The notes: generated by a model from the sequence alone, not told the origin. Shown: positions 1 to 7,650, counted from the first letter of the stretch. The stretch is 8,950 bases of DNA from Ignavibacteriaceae bacterium (GCA_022865965.1 JALHTS010000150.1:1-8950), one strand, 5' to 3'. Program-made: numbers and translations.

Positions 1-16
1 ACATCTATTTAAAATG

Positions 17-51
17 AAAAAAAAAAGCGTCTGCTGAGAACAGCAGACGCT
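17..51 (-). terminator. Strong intrinsic terminator of the receptor/cargo/PorV-like operon
   Basis: Bases 27-36 pair perfectly with 41-50 around the four-base loop 37-40, and an extra A-T pair (26 with 51) gives an 11-bp stem. On the minus strand the stem is followed at once by a run of ten U (bases 17-26 are all A on the plus strand). It starts 24 bases after the stop codon of the PorV-like gene, so it ends the minus-strand unit. On the plus strand the hairpin has no U-run after it, so it is one-directional. Bases 1-16 hold nothing recognisable. Confidence 0.93.
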
Positions 52-74
52 AGTAAGAAATTAAAGAAAAGAAC

Positions 75-1088
75 TTATTCAAAACCTAGTTTCACTGTAA
101 CGATATGATTTGGTGAAGGGAAATCTTTAACCTGACGAAAAGCGTAGTCAAAAGTTATCCCAATACTACCAGCTATCTGATAGTTAACACCAGCACCCAG
201 CGTTAATCCGTAAAGTGATTCGTTTGTGTTTTCAACCAACAAATCATATCCTGCACGGGCAAATATAATGTTATTGAAACCATATTCAAATCCAAATTTC
301 ACCTGGTCTTCGAATGAATTGTTATTTCTAAACGTAGCACCGATCATAACGTTGTTTTGTTCGTTAATATCATAACTATATGCTGTACTTAGTTCAAAAT
401 AACTTGGTATTTGAAATTCCTCAGTTACCGGCTCTACAGTACCATCTTTTGAACCGGGTAGGGTACCCGGAATACTTGATTTGAACTGAAGATCAGTACC
501 TGTATAACGCATATTGGATCCGATATTTTTTACTGCAGCACCGATAGATAAGTTGCTTGGAAATCGATATTGTACACCGAAATCTAAAGCCATTCCTGTA
601 GCGTTAACACTTTCTATGCTTTCACTAATAACTTTTGCATTTATACCAACAGCAACTCTATCAGTTATAACTTTTGCGTATGTAATTCCTGCAGTGATAT
701 ATGAAGGAGAATACATAGATCCATTACCATCGGGCATTTCGAAAGTAGTGACCGGAATGTCACCAAAATCAAATGTCTTAACGCTGAATGCAAAAGAACC
801 GAGATCACCTAAGTTGGTACCTATTGCAAAATAAGATATGTTGATATCTGCAAGATAACTCATATAACTAAACATTGCCTCACTACCTCTGGATAAACTC
901 AATCCAGCGGGATTGTAATAAATTGCTTCAAGACCAGTAACATTAGATAAAAATGCTCCACCTGTAGCGATTCCTTGAGCTCCGACCGGTATAAGCAATT
1001 GGTCAGCGCCTGTTGTTCCATTTCTTGAAGGATCACCAGCATAAGCAATAACTGATGATATCAGAAAAATCAATAACAAATTTCTCAT
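75..1088 (-). CDS. PorV/PorQ-family (UPF0164-like) outer-membrane beta-barrel protein
   Basis: A 337-residue protein with a Sec signal peptide: basic start, hydrophobic core about 4-15, likely cleavage after Ala17 or Gly18. The mature N-terminus has the family hallmark (residues 24-46: GTTGADQLL, then IPVGAQGIATGGAF), followed by AIYYNPAGLS at 55-64, the segment that places the FadL/PorV-type N-terminal plug. The rest is alternating amphipathic strands, with GAAVKNIGSNMRY near 183-195 and a final strand ending LGFE. In characterised T9SS systems PorV is an outer-membrane barrel that carries sorted cargo from the translocon to the attachment complex, while PorQ belongs to that complex. At 337 residues this one is somewhat shorter than P. 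gingivalis PorV. The ATG is supported by AGGAG nine bases upstream. It is the last gene of the unit, directly downstream of a large secreted cargo gene, so it may be a cargo-dedicated paralogue rather than the housekeeping PorV. It contains no cysteine. Family call firm; exact role inferred. Confidence 0.88.
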   Translation of the reverse strand: MRNLLLIFLISSVIAYAGDPSRNGTTGADQLLIPVGAQGIATGGAFLSNVTGLEAIYYNPAGLSLSRGSEAMFSYMSYLADINISYFAIGTNLGDLGSFAFSVKTFDFGDIPVTTFEMPDGNGSMYSPSYITAGITYAKVITDRVAVGINAKVISESIESVNATGMALDFGVQYRFPSNLSIGAAVKNIGSNMRYTGTDLQFKSSIPGTLPGSKDGTVEPVTEEFQIPSYFELSTAYSYDINEQNNVMIGATFRNNNSFEDQVKFGFEYGFNNIIFARAGYDLLVENTNESLYGLTLGAGVNYQIAGSIGITFDYAFRQVKDFPSPNHIVTVKLGFE

Positions 1089-1097
1089 TTTTCTTAA

Positions 1098-1102
1098 CTC
1101 CT
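1098..1102 (-). promoter_or_regulatory. Shine-Dalgarno AGGAG for the PorV-like gene
   Basis: Minus-strand AGGAG lies nine bases before the ATG at 1086-1088. It fixes this ATG as the start, which also gives a proper signal peptide. Confidence 0.8.
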
Positions 1103-1121
1103 ATTTTTTCAATTTCAGAAA

Positions 1122-1144
1122 GGCAGCGGCTCCTCACCGCTGCC
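1122..1144 (-). promoter_or_regulatory. Intercistronic stem-loop with an SD-like loop
   Basis: Bases 1122-1129 pair perfectly with 1137-1144 in an 8-bp GC-rich stem with a seven-base loop (1130-1136). It begins seven bases after the stop codon of the large cargo gene and ends about 20 bases before the Shine-Dalgarno sequence of the PorV-like gene. The bases after the stem on the minus strand are mixed (TTTCTGAAATTG), not a clean U-run, so a full intrinsic terminator is unlikely. A partial attenuator, an RNA-processing site or a 3'-end stabiliser that sets unequal expression of the two genes is more plausible. The loop reads TGAGGAG on the minus strand, repeating the AGGAG of the downstream ribosome binding site. 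Confidence 0.6.
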
Positions 1145-1151
1145 AAGGAAA

Positions 1152-4100
1152 TCAGTATCTTTGTATTTGTTTTTGGGGCATAATAACTGCGAATTTCAGC
1201 ACTTTTTCTCCGTAACCAGGGGCTGAGACAATCGCAAGATACATACCGGATGCAACTCTTAAACCATCCTCGTTTTTCAGATCCCAATTTAGGAATGGCA
1301 TAGTTGGAGCTGCTTTATCTGAAGTAGTCAGAGTCCTGATTATTCTACCAGCTAAAGTATAAATCTTCACGTTCACTTCTTCAGGAAGATTAGAGAACGT
1401 TACCCAAGGTTCATCCGGATTACCACCAGTAAAACTTGTGGCAGGGTTATACGCATATAATGGATTAGGGTAAACATTAACCTTGTCAAATAGTGCATGT
1501 TTCTGATCACTAGTTAGATCATTCTGAAGAGTTGTAAAAGTATATATATCCATATCTGTGTAAGGATATACAGTTATAGGAAGAATCAACTTATCTCCCG
1601 GAGTAAAGAATCTCCCTTCTTCTTTATCTAAACTGATCACAAACATAGAATTGAACCAAGGAGATTTAGCAATTAATTTTTGAGTTTCGGTTATTCCCTG
1701 AGCATCTGCTGGTATGGTATAGCCTTTAATTGGGTCTGACCATACAGTGGATGTACCTGTAGATACTGTAAATTCACCTCCGGTATACTCAATTTGACCT
1801 CCATTTGGATCATAATCAGTATCAAAAACCATAATAGCTTCACGAGAATACTTTAATGAATCTCCGGGATCCCAATTTCCATCAGGGTTTCCGGTGAAAC
1901 TTCCTCCACTGCCTCTTCTTTCAATGAATCCCACGGCTAGTTGTTTTTCTTCTCCATATGTTTCATCTACTACCCAAGCTGTAAATGGAACATCTACAAA
2001 GCCATATGGTCTATCATTGACAATATCCCATTTACCTGGAGATCCTTTCCCAACAGTATCCAACGGTGTTACACCAGAGGCAAATACATAATTGTTACTT
2101 ATAAGAAGAGTCGGACCTATAAAACCATTCAGATATCTGTACGCCATGCCTTGATCTCCAAACCTTATCTCTATTTTTCGTAATCTAACCGCTCTAATAA
2201 CATTAGATCGTTTTGACTGAAATACGGTAATTCCTGACGCTTCGGCAATATCCTTACCAACATAATAAATTCCTGTAGATTCATCAGGCAAAAAACTTGA
2301 ATACCAGAGGTTTTCATCAGGTTCATAAGTTGGAGTACCTAAATCTAGGTCGGCAGGTTTAACTTTAACTAAAAAGCCTTCCGTCACACTTCCAGCATAG
2401 TTTGTTGTATCATAATCATATACCTTAGAAGAATCGATTAATACAGTATTTGTTGTATTGTTTCGTAATCTCCAATAAGGAACATAAAGTTGTGTAGAGG
2501 GTGCAGATTGATCTGAGAAAAATTCAACAGAGTACTCATCATTTGTAAGTTCATCTCTGTTAACAACTAAATATTTTACAGCTCCTGAGGCAGTACCGTA
2601 TACCTGAGTACCAGAACTGTTGTCTGCGGCAGGATCATATAAATCTTTACCAAATGTAACAGGAATAATAGCAGTTTCAATTTCCTCCAATGCCGATCCC
2701 GTAATATCCAGATAATCCCCTGGGGGTCCATAAGTATCGGTTGCCCTATTCACAATTCCTTTATGATTCAAAGTGTATTGAGTAATTGTAAAATAGTATT
2801 CTTTTCCTTTAATAAATGAAGTACCGGTAAATGGATCATTCCTTAGTCTTAATACAATCCTACCAGTCTCAGGATCTGCCAATATCAAAGAATCTCTTTT
2901 AATTGCTGAAGGCAATATTAAATCCTCACCACCATTACCAGCTACCCGATAAATGGCTTCAATCCCATTATTTAGTCCATATTGATCAAGAGTGATAAGA
3001 TTATTTATACCTTCAATAGAGCCTGCTTTTGAGTTGGTTCTGTATGTACTAACGTAAAAGCCCTGAACCCACTTATCAATATCAAGTACAGTATCAATTG
3101 CACGATAATTTATATTCTCAGAAGTTTTGAATGAAATATCAATAAAATCTTCACCCGTTCTTATACTATAATCAATCGGAGGTGGTGGAGGAGGTGAAGG
3201 GAAACCACAATCAAATAATAACTGTGCTGTCTGATCATTTTCCTTTGCTAAAGTTACACTATTAAGAGCGTCAGTTCCTCTTCCTACAACATAAGCAACA
3301 ATGATATTAATAGGTTTGTCTTTTACAAGCTGGAATGGACCTGTGTTAGACATCTGTCTTTGGTCTGTTGGTGTTGTGTTTAACCAACCAACACTGGTAA
3401 CCGGATCACCGGAATACCAGAATTTATTGTCAATAGTACTGCAATCAACACCGCCGACAACTGCTCCTAATCCCCAAGTACAAGGATCAAGCTCCTCACC
3501 TAATCTTGCCGTGCCAAGCATATAATTACGAGCTTCAAAACGAGTATATGGATCGCCTAAGAACGGATCGCTTTGCTGATAATGAACAAACGACGATAAT
3601 CCAAGGTTTTTTGCACCCGGCATTATTTCCATCCCACGTACAAGCCCTCTTACATTAGTTGCGGAATCAAGCGGAGTATCAACGCCATCTTCATATATCC
3701 CATCCCCGTTAACATCTGTATATGTTACTTCGGGTATGTAAGCAACAGGTCCCTGGAAAAAGTCGATTAAAAAACAAGGAGGAGGATTAGCTCCTACGTA
3801 ACTGTCATCTCCATCGTTATAGACAAATCCCGCATCTAAGGAAACATCACAACCAGCAAGGTCATCGTACATATCCCCAAGATCTGGATCTGCCCATACT
3901 CCAAAGTAAACAGAATCAATTACATCATCAACTAAACCTGTATTTAGAATATTATACCTGATAAAAATCATATTTCCTGTTACACCTCTTGAAGAAAAGG
4001 CGAAAACTGTCTGTCTGATTTCTATTCCCTGTGGATCAACGTCATTAAAAACTCTTAAAGCAGGGCTAACTGCGTCGTGATAAACACACCATACAGTTTG

Positions 4101-4658
4101 ATCACCTAAAAGATCAGGTCGATCTTCGTCAGAATCCCATTTACCATTGTTGTTTCTATCTACAGGATTGTAAATCCCATCACCATCGCCATCATAGAAT
4201 TCTGCTCCTAATTCAACTGCCTGTTTCCATTCTTCCCAGCTCTGTGCAAACGCACCATCGCTGGCGGAAACCACATATATCTGATTACGTGAGTCATTTT
4301 TTCCAAATTCATATGTGCCCGCATCATAATCCTGAATTCTGGAAGCAGACGCTACACCATTAGCCCACATTCTTCCGTTGGAAATACCACTCAGAAAAAA
4401 ACCGCCGGAATATAAGAAATTACAACCGTCAATTGTTCCCTGATAGACATCACCAATTTGAACATCACCAAAAACACCCTGACGATTGAGAGGAATCTTC
4501 AGGTTATTGATAAACATTATGTACGCATCACCCGCCAGAAGATTAACTTTTGCGGTCTTTTCTGTACCATCACCTACTTTACTGGTAAAAGCCATTGATA
4601 CCGCCATTAGCAGTAATACTGCTAAGAATTTGTATTTACTACTACTTTTTATTTTCAT
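1152..4658 (-). CDS. Large secreted surface protein of unknown function with T9SS-like C-terminal domain
   Basis: A 1168-residue exported protein. Residues 1-26 form a Sec signal peptide (basic start, hydrophobic core 11-23) with no lipobox cysteine, so it is not a SusD-type lipoprotein. Residues 27-486 form an N-terminal module holding all seven cysteines (79, 191, 270, 295, 393, 406, 484) and acidic loops resembling calcium sites: 155-179 (DGDGDG, then DRNNNGKWDSDED) and 315-331 (DVNGDG). A proline stretch (489-494) leads into cysteine-free, beta-rich sequence, with a possible interrupted Fn3-like segment about 497-640. Residues 1060-1168 resemble a type A sorting/FlgD-like Ig domain: VYPNP near the start, VNVKIYTLAGRIIRTL, then GLRVASGMYLAIV. 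This predicts export across the outer membrane by T9SS and surface attachment or release. The ATG has AGGGA six bases upstream. It lies 39 bases after the receptor gene and 63 before the PorV-like gene, suggesting co-expression. I recognise no enzymatic motif. A surface capture or structural role is possible but unproven. Confidence 0.85.
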   Translation of the reverse strand: MKIKSSSKYKFLAVLLLMAVSMAFTSKVGDGTEKTAKVNLLAGDAYIMFINNLKIPLNRQGVFGDVQIGDVYQGTIDGCNFLYSGGFFLSGISNGRMWANGVASASRIQDYDAGTYEFGKNDSRNQIYVVSASDGAFAQSWEEWKQAVELGAEFYDGDGDGIYNPVDRNNNGKWDSDEDRPDLLGDQTVWCVYHDAVSPALRVFNDVDPQGIEIRQTVFAFSSRGVTGNMIFIRYNILNTGLVDDVIDSVYFGVWADPDLGDMYDDLAGCDVSLDAGFVYNDGDDSYVGANPPPCFLIDFFQGPVAYIPEVTYTDVNGDGIYEDGVDTPLDSATNVRGLVRGMEIMPGAKNLGLSSFVHYQQSDPFLGDPYTRFEARNYMLGTARLGEELDPCTWGLGAVVGGVDCSTIDNKFWYSGDPVTSVGWLNTTPTDQRQMSNTGPFQLVKDKPINIIVAYVVGRGTDALNSVTLAKENDQTAQLLFDCGFPSPPPPPPIDYSIRTGEDFIDISFKTSENINYRAIDTVLDIDKWVQGFYVSTYRTNSKAGSIEGINNLITLDQYGLNNGIEAIYRVAGNGGEDLILPSAIKRDSLILADPETGRIVLRLRNDPFTGTSFIKGKEYYFTITQYTLNHKGIVNRATDTYGPPGDYLDITGSALEEIETAIIPVTFGKDLYDPAADNSSGTQVYGTASGAVKYLVVNRDELTNDEYSVEFFSDQSAPSTQLYVPYWRLRNNTTNTVLIDSSKVYDYDTTNYAGSVTEGFLVKVKPADLDLGTPTYEPDENLWYSSFLPDESTGIYYVGKDIAEASGITVFQSKRSNVIRAVRLRKIEIRFGDQGMAYRYLNGFIGPTLLISNNYVFASGVTPLDTVGKGSPGKWDIVNDRPYGFVDVPFTAWVVDETYGEEKQLAVGFIERRGSGGSFTGNPDGNWDPGDSLKYSREAIMVFDTDYDPNGGQIEYTGGEFTVSTGTSTVWSDPIKGYTIPADAQGITETQKLIAKSPWFNSMFVISLDKEEGRFFTPGDKLILPITVYPYTDMDIYTFTTLQNDLTSDQKHALFDKVNVYPNPLYAYNPATSFTGGNPDEPWVTFSNLPEEVNVKIYTLAGRIIRTLTTSDKAAPTMPFLNWDLKNEDGLRVASGMYLAIVSAPGYGEKVLKFAVIMPQKQIQRY
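1155..1481 (-). other. Encoded T9SS type A-like C-terminal sorting domain (large cargo)
   Basis: This segment encodes residues 1060-1168. It carries the YPNP entry motif, a central strand pair of the KIYTLAGRIIRTL type and the late GLRVASGMYLAIV strand, as in type A sorting tails and FlgD-like Ig folds. It differs from the canonical tail of the rightmost gene: there is an insertion after YPNP (about 1066-1085), and nine residues (MPQKQIQRY) follow the point where such domains usually end. Confidence 0.75.
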
Positions 4659-4664
4659 ATCAAT

Positions 4665-4669
4665 TCCCT
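4665..4669 (-). promoter_or_regulatory. Shine-Dalgarno AGGGA for the large cargo gene
   Basis: Minus-strand AGGGA lies six bases before the ATG at 4656-4658. The 39-base gap to the receptor stop codon (4659-4697) contains this site but no hairpin or convincing promoter, so the two genes are probably co-transcribed. Confidence 0.65.
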
Positions 4670-4697
4670 ATTAGTGATTATTTACTTTTCCTAACGA

Positions 4698-7574
4698 TTA
4701 AAAAGTAAAGTTGGAAAAGTTGACCTTGAAACCAAGCTTAATCAGTCTTGGAATTCCAAAATTATATGGTGATCTCTCAAGAGACTTATAATCTTCCGCA
4801 AAATATTTACCACCATTTGGATTTGTATCTGTTGTTTTACTGGCAACAATATCTTTTGCTTCCTCTGTTGAAAGCCAAGCTGTTGAATAAGGATCACCAG
4901 TTGAATTGTACACTGCAACAGGATTAGCAGCATCTAAAAGATTTTCTATCCACAAGTATGGTGTTAAAAGAAGTTTTCCAACTGCAAACGATTTCTCAAG
5001 TTTTAAGTCAATTCTGAAATTCCCCGGAGCAGTAGCAGAATTTACATAACCTCTGGTATCTCCATAATTAATTGACCCCGCTATGAGATTTTGTGTTTCA
5101 AGCGGTGTGTAAGGCCTTCCACTTGCAAAAGAAACTATAACATTTGCCCCTGTCATTTCAAGAAAACCCAAATCTCCTTTGGGTACAAAAAAATCAAGAT
5201 TAATAGTGCCTGTATGTCTCTGATCAAAATCCAAAGGCGCAATTACTTTAGGAATTTCACCTGTATTATTTCTGAAAGCTGCCACAAATGAAGAACTCGT
5301 AGATGAGCCGGTTCCTTCAGCAATTGAATAAGTATAATTTACAGACATTGAAAAGTAGCTTATTCTTGAAACGTCAAGACTTAAAGCCAACCCTTTTATA
5401 GTACCAAAGTCTGTATTTGTTGGTGTTATATACCTTAGGGTTTGACCACCTTCCTGTCTCTGGTAGAATACAGTTGCTGTGTTAATCAAACCTTGGGTAT
5501 TCTTATAGAATGCCGTTAAGTTCAAAGCGGCAACATCACCAAGAACTTGCCTGAAACCAATTTCGTACTGTGTAGTTATTTCACTTTCAACATGGCCTGT
5601 ATTCAAATTCCAGTTTTGATCGGTAATAAGAAAGTTCAAATCATAAGTTGTAGAATATAACTGATTTAATTGCGGTTGCTGAATAAATTTTCCATACTGG
5701 GCATGAAATACGGTTGAAGAAGTAATTGGGAAACCTAAACCAATTCTGGGCGAAAAATATAATTCTGAATTCTTTGTTGTAAAGTCCGCGGCGTCATATG
5801 CATTAGGGTCTCCAGCAGCATAAGGTAAAAATGGATCCTTAATTACCTCAGTTTTACTATCAAAATAATCAAATCTTAAACCGAGATTCAGTACTATGTC
5901 GCTCAACTCAAATCTGTCTTGAATATAACCATAAGCAAGAATTGGACTTTTAGGAGCAAAACCTGTTTGAATTGATTCACCATTATAATCCGTAAATTCA
6001 TCACCATTCACTTCATTTCTACCCGTCAAATCATATCCGAATGAAGTAGGCTGCAATCTTGAATATCTAATAAGTTCCGGAAGATCTTGAAGATTATCCC
6101 CGGCAAGCCTATACATATCATATATCGAAAAAAATCTAACTGTATTGTAGTTAAAACCGCCGCCAACTTCAAAAAGATGATTTTCAATCTGGGCAGTAAA
6201 GTTAGCATCTACTGTAAATGTTCTAATGTCGGTTTTATTGTAAATATTATATGTTCTTCCAGATCTATGAAAAATACCTACATCATCCATAGTTATTCTG
6301 GCTCCCTGGAATGGCAAAGTTACACCAATCGCGTCATTTTTAATACTATCGCCATAGGCTTCAAGATTATCAAACCATATACCATCTCCTGAAGCATCTT
6401 TAAATATTCTATAACCAAAATTTATATTCCAGAACGCATTGGAGCTTATACTTTGTGAAAGTCTCGAACTGAAAGACCAGTTCTCTCTTTTAGTTAGGAT
6501 ATTATGTTCGGAATTATTTTTTGCATATGTATTAATATATCCTCTGAAATCACGGAAGTTTACATTAGCACCAAGTCTCAATTGAAAAGGACCAAAACTA
6601 TGGTTTGTTCTAGCAGTATATCTATAAATTCCTTCATCCATATTTTCTTTGTATGGACTATCATAAACAACATCGGAATTAAATGACACACCAACAGCTC
6701 TAGGATCATTGTCTTTATTCCAGCCTCTTTCTCCTGAAAGGAAGAATGTATGCTGGCTGCTTCCCGGTATGATAGGACCGCTAAAATTTAAAGTATAAAG
6801 GTTATATCCAAAATCATCTGTAAATGAAGAAGTTAATACATCTCCAAAAACAGAATACGTAGGATTACCAGATTTTGTAGTTACATTTACAATACCGGAT
6901 TGAGCTTGACCATATTTAGCCTCATAACCACCAATTTGGAATGATAGTTGTTCGATAGCAGAATTACTAACCTGCGAATTGTTAGTACCGGAATAGATTT
7001 CATTTTGAGGAACGCCATCAACAATGTAGAGCACTTCTCCACCACGCCCACCTCTAACGTTAATAACAGCATTACCACCGGCACCACCACTGCCTTCGGA
7101 AATTACAACGCCTGCTTGTAAAGATGCCAACTTTTCAACACCTTTTATTGGAAGTCTGCCGATCTCTTCTGAGTCAAACACTTTAGTAGTATTAGTGGCT
7201 TTTTCTTCAAAAAATTTCTTATCCTGAACAACAATTTCAGGAAGTGTAAAGTCAGTTGTTAGCTCTACATTCAAGTTGTAAGTAATACCGGCCACTACCC
7301 TTACATCCTGCACGAGCCTTGGGGCATAACCTACGTAGCTTATTCTAACTTCGTAAGTACCTGGTGCGATATTTAATATAAAAAATTTACCTTCAACATC
7401 GGTCGCCGCGCCTAAATCGGTATTTACTAGAATAACATTAGCACCGATAAGTGGTTCGCGGGTAATTTCATCAACTACAGTTCCACTCAATTTTCCAACA
7501 CCAGATTGAGCGAAAAGTGCTGATGAAACAAACATAACAAATAGAACAATCAAAAAAGTAGAATATTTTTTCAT
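4698..7574 (-). CDS. TonB-dependent outer-membrane receptor with N-terminal carboxypeptidase-regulatory-like domain (SusC-like architecture)
   Basis: A 958-residue energised outer-membrane transporter; the substrate cannot be read from the sequence. Residues 1-22 are a signal peptide (cleavage after FA, before Gln23). Residues 27-106 form a CarboxypepD_reg-like beta-sandwich (GTVVDEITREPLIGANV, then APGTYEVRISYVGY). LPEIVVQD at 111-118 is the likely TonB-box region. The plug domain, about 125-236, contains VINVRGGRGG and VLYIVDGVPQ (170-190) and ends GYEAKYGQAQSGIVNVTTKSG. The remainder is a barrel with DFDQRHTGTIN at 782-792 and a C-terminal Phe on an aromatic-rich last strand (NFSNFTF), as expected for BAM-inserted barrels. 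Length is typical of SusC-like receptors, and it has no cysteine. No SusD-type lipoprotein is adjacent; the downstream neighbour is instead a T9SS cargo. The ATG is supported by GGAGAAGG immediately upstream. It is the first gene of the unit. Confidence 0.93.
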   Translation of the reverse strand: MKKYSTFLIVLFVMFVSSALFAQSGVGKLSGTVVDEITREPLIGANVILVNTDLGAATDVEGKFFILNIAPGTYEVRISYVGYAPRLVQDVRVVAGITYNLNVELTTDFTLPEIVVQDKKFFEEKATNTTKVFDSEEIGRLPIKGVEKLASLQAGVVISEGSGGAGGNAVINVRGGRGGEVLYIVDGVPQNEIYSGTNNSQVSNSAIEQLSFQIGGYEAKYGQAQSGIVNVTTKSGNPTYSVFGDVLTSSFTDDFGYNLYTLNFSGPIIPGSSQHTFFLSGERGWNKDNDPRAVGVSFNSDVVYDSPYKENMDEGIYRYTARTNHSFGPFQLRLGANVNFRDFRGYINTYAKNNSEHNILTKRENWSFSSRLSQSISSNAFWNINFGYRIFKDASGDGIWFDNLEAYGDSIKNDAIGVTLPFQGARITMDDVGIFHRSGRTYNIYNKTDIRTFTVDANFTAQIENHLFEVGGGFNYNTVRFFSIYDMYRLAGDNLQDLPELIRYSRLQPTSFGYDLTGRNEVNGDEFTDYNGESIQTGFAPKSPILAYGYIQDRFELSDIVLNLGLRFDYFDSKTEVIKDPFLPYAAGDPNAYDAADFTTKNSELYFSPRIGLGFPITSSTVFHAQYGKFIQQPQLNQLYSTTYDLNFLITDQNWNLNTGHVESEITTQYEIGFRQVLGDVAALNLTAFYKNTQGLINTATVFYQRQEGGQTLRYITPTNTDFGTIKGLALSLDVSRISYFSMSVNYTYSIAEGTGSSTSSSFVAAFRNNTGEIPKVIAPLDFDQRHTGTINLDFFVPKGDLGFLEMTGANVIVSFASGRPYTPLETQNLIAGSINYGDTRGYVNSATAPGNFRIDLKLEKSFAVGKLLLTPYLWIENLLDAANPVAVYNSTGDPYSTAWLSTEEAKDIVASKTTDTNPNGGKYFAEDYKSLERSPYNFGIPRLIKLGFKVNFSNFTF

Positions 7575-7575
7575 A

Positions 7576-7583
7576 CCTTCTCC
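7576..7583 (-). promoter_or_regulatory. Shine-Dalgarno GGAGAAGG for the receptor gene
   Basis: An extended purine-rich site, GGAGAAGG on the minus strand, sits one base before the ATG at 7572-7574; its GGAG core is five bases from the start. It supports this start codon over any internal one. Confidence 0.8.
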
Positions 7584-7616
7584 AAACTAATTTAATTAAT
7601 TTTGTAAGCTGAAGAA

Positions 7617-7645
7617 AAATTAGATAGTTACAAATAATTTAACAA
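7617..7645 (-). promoter_or_regulatory. Weak candidate promoter for the receptor/cargo/PorV-like operon
   Basis: The 131-base region 7575-7705 is very AT-rich and is the only upstream gap large enough for an operon promoter. On the minus strand TTGTTA (7640-7645) lies 17 bases from TAATTT (7617-7622), a poor match to a -35/-10 pair. No good Bacteroidota-type TAnnTTTG element at suitable spacing from a TTG was found. The position is a guess within this gap, and no operator-like inverted repeat was seen apart from the upstream terminator hairpin. Confidence 0.2.
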
Positions 7646-7650
7646 CATCT

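Noticed and set aside
1122..1144. Full intrinsic terminator between cargo and PorV-like genes
   Set aside because: The stem is good, but the bases after it on the minus strand (TTTCTGAAATTG) do not form a U-run. It is annotated as an intercistronic stem-loop instead.
1033..1287. 84-residue minus-strand frame across the cargo/PorV-like junction
   Set aside because: It overlaps the end of one well-supported gene and the start of another in a different frame, has no ribosome binding site of its own, and has no recognisable features.
1152..4658. SusD-like lipoprotein partner for the receptor
   Set aside because: The signal peptide has no lipobox cysteine, there is no TPR-type helical sequence, and the C-terminus is a T9SS-like domain. 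The protein is beta-rich and twice the usual SusD length.
6087..6392. 101-residue plus-strand frame inside the receptor gene
   Set aside because: It is antisense to a clear barrel-coding region, and its composition (Ile, Lys and Ser rich, no domain pattern) fits a shadow frame. The same holds for other plus-strand frames at 514-834, 3301-3525 and 8358-8570.
7588..7603. AT-rich palindrome TTAATTAA near the receptor start as an operator
   Set aside because: The symmetric core is only eight bases, at 7592-7599, in a very AT-rich leader where such short palindromes are expected by chance.
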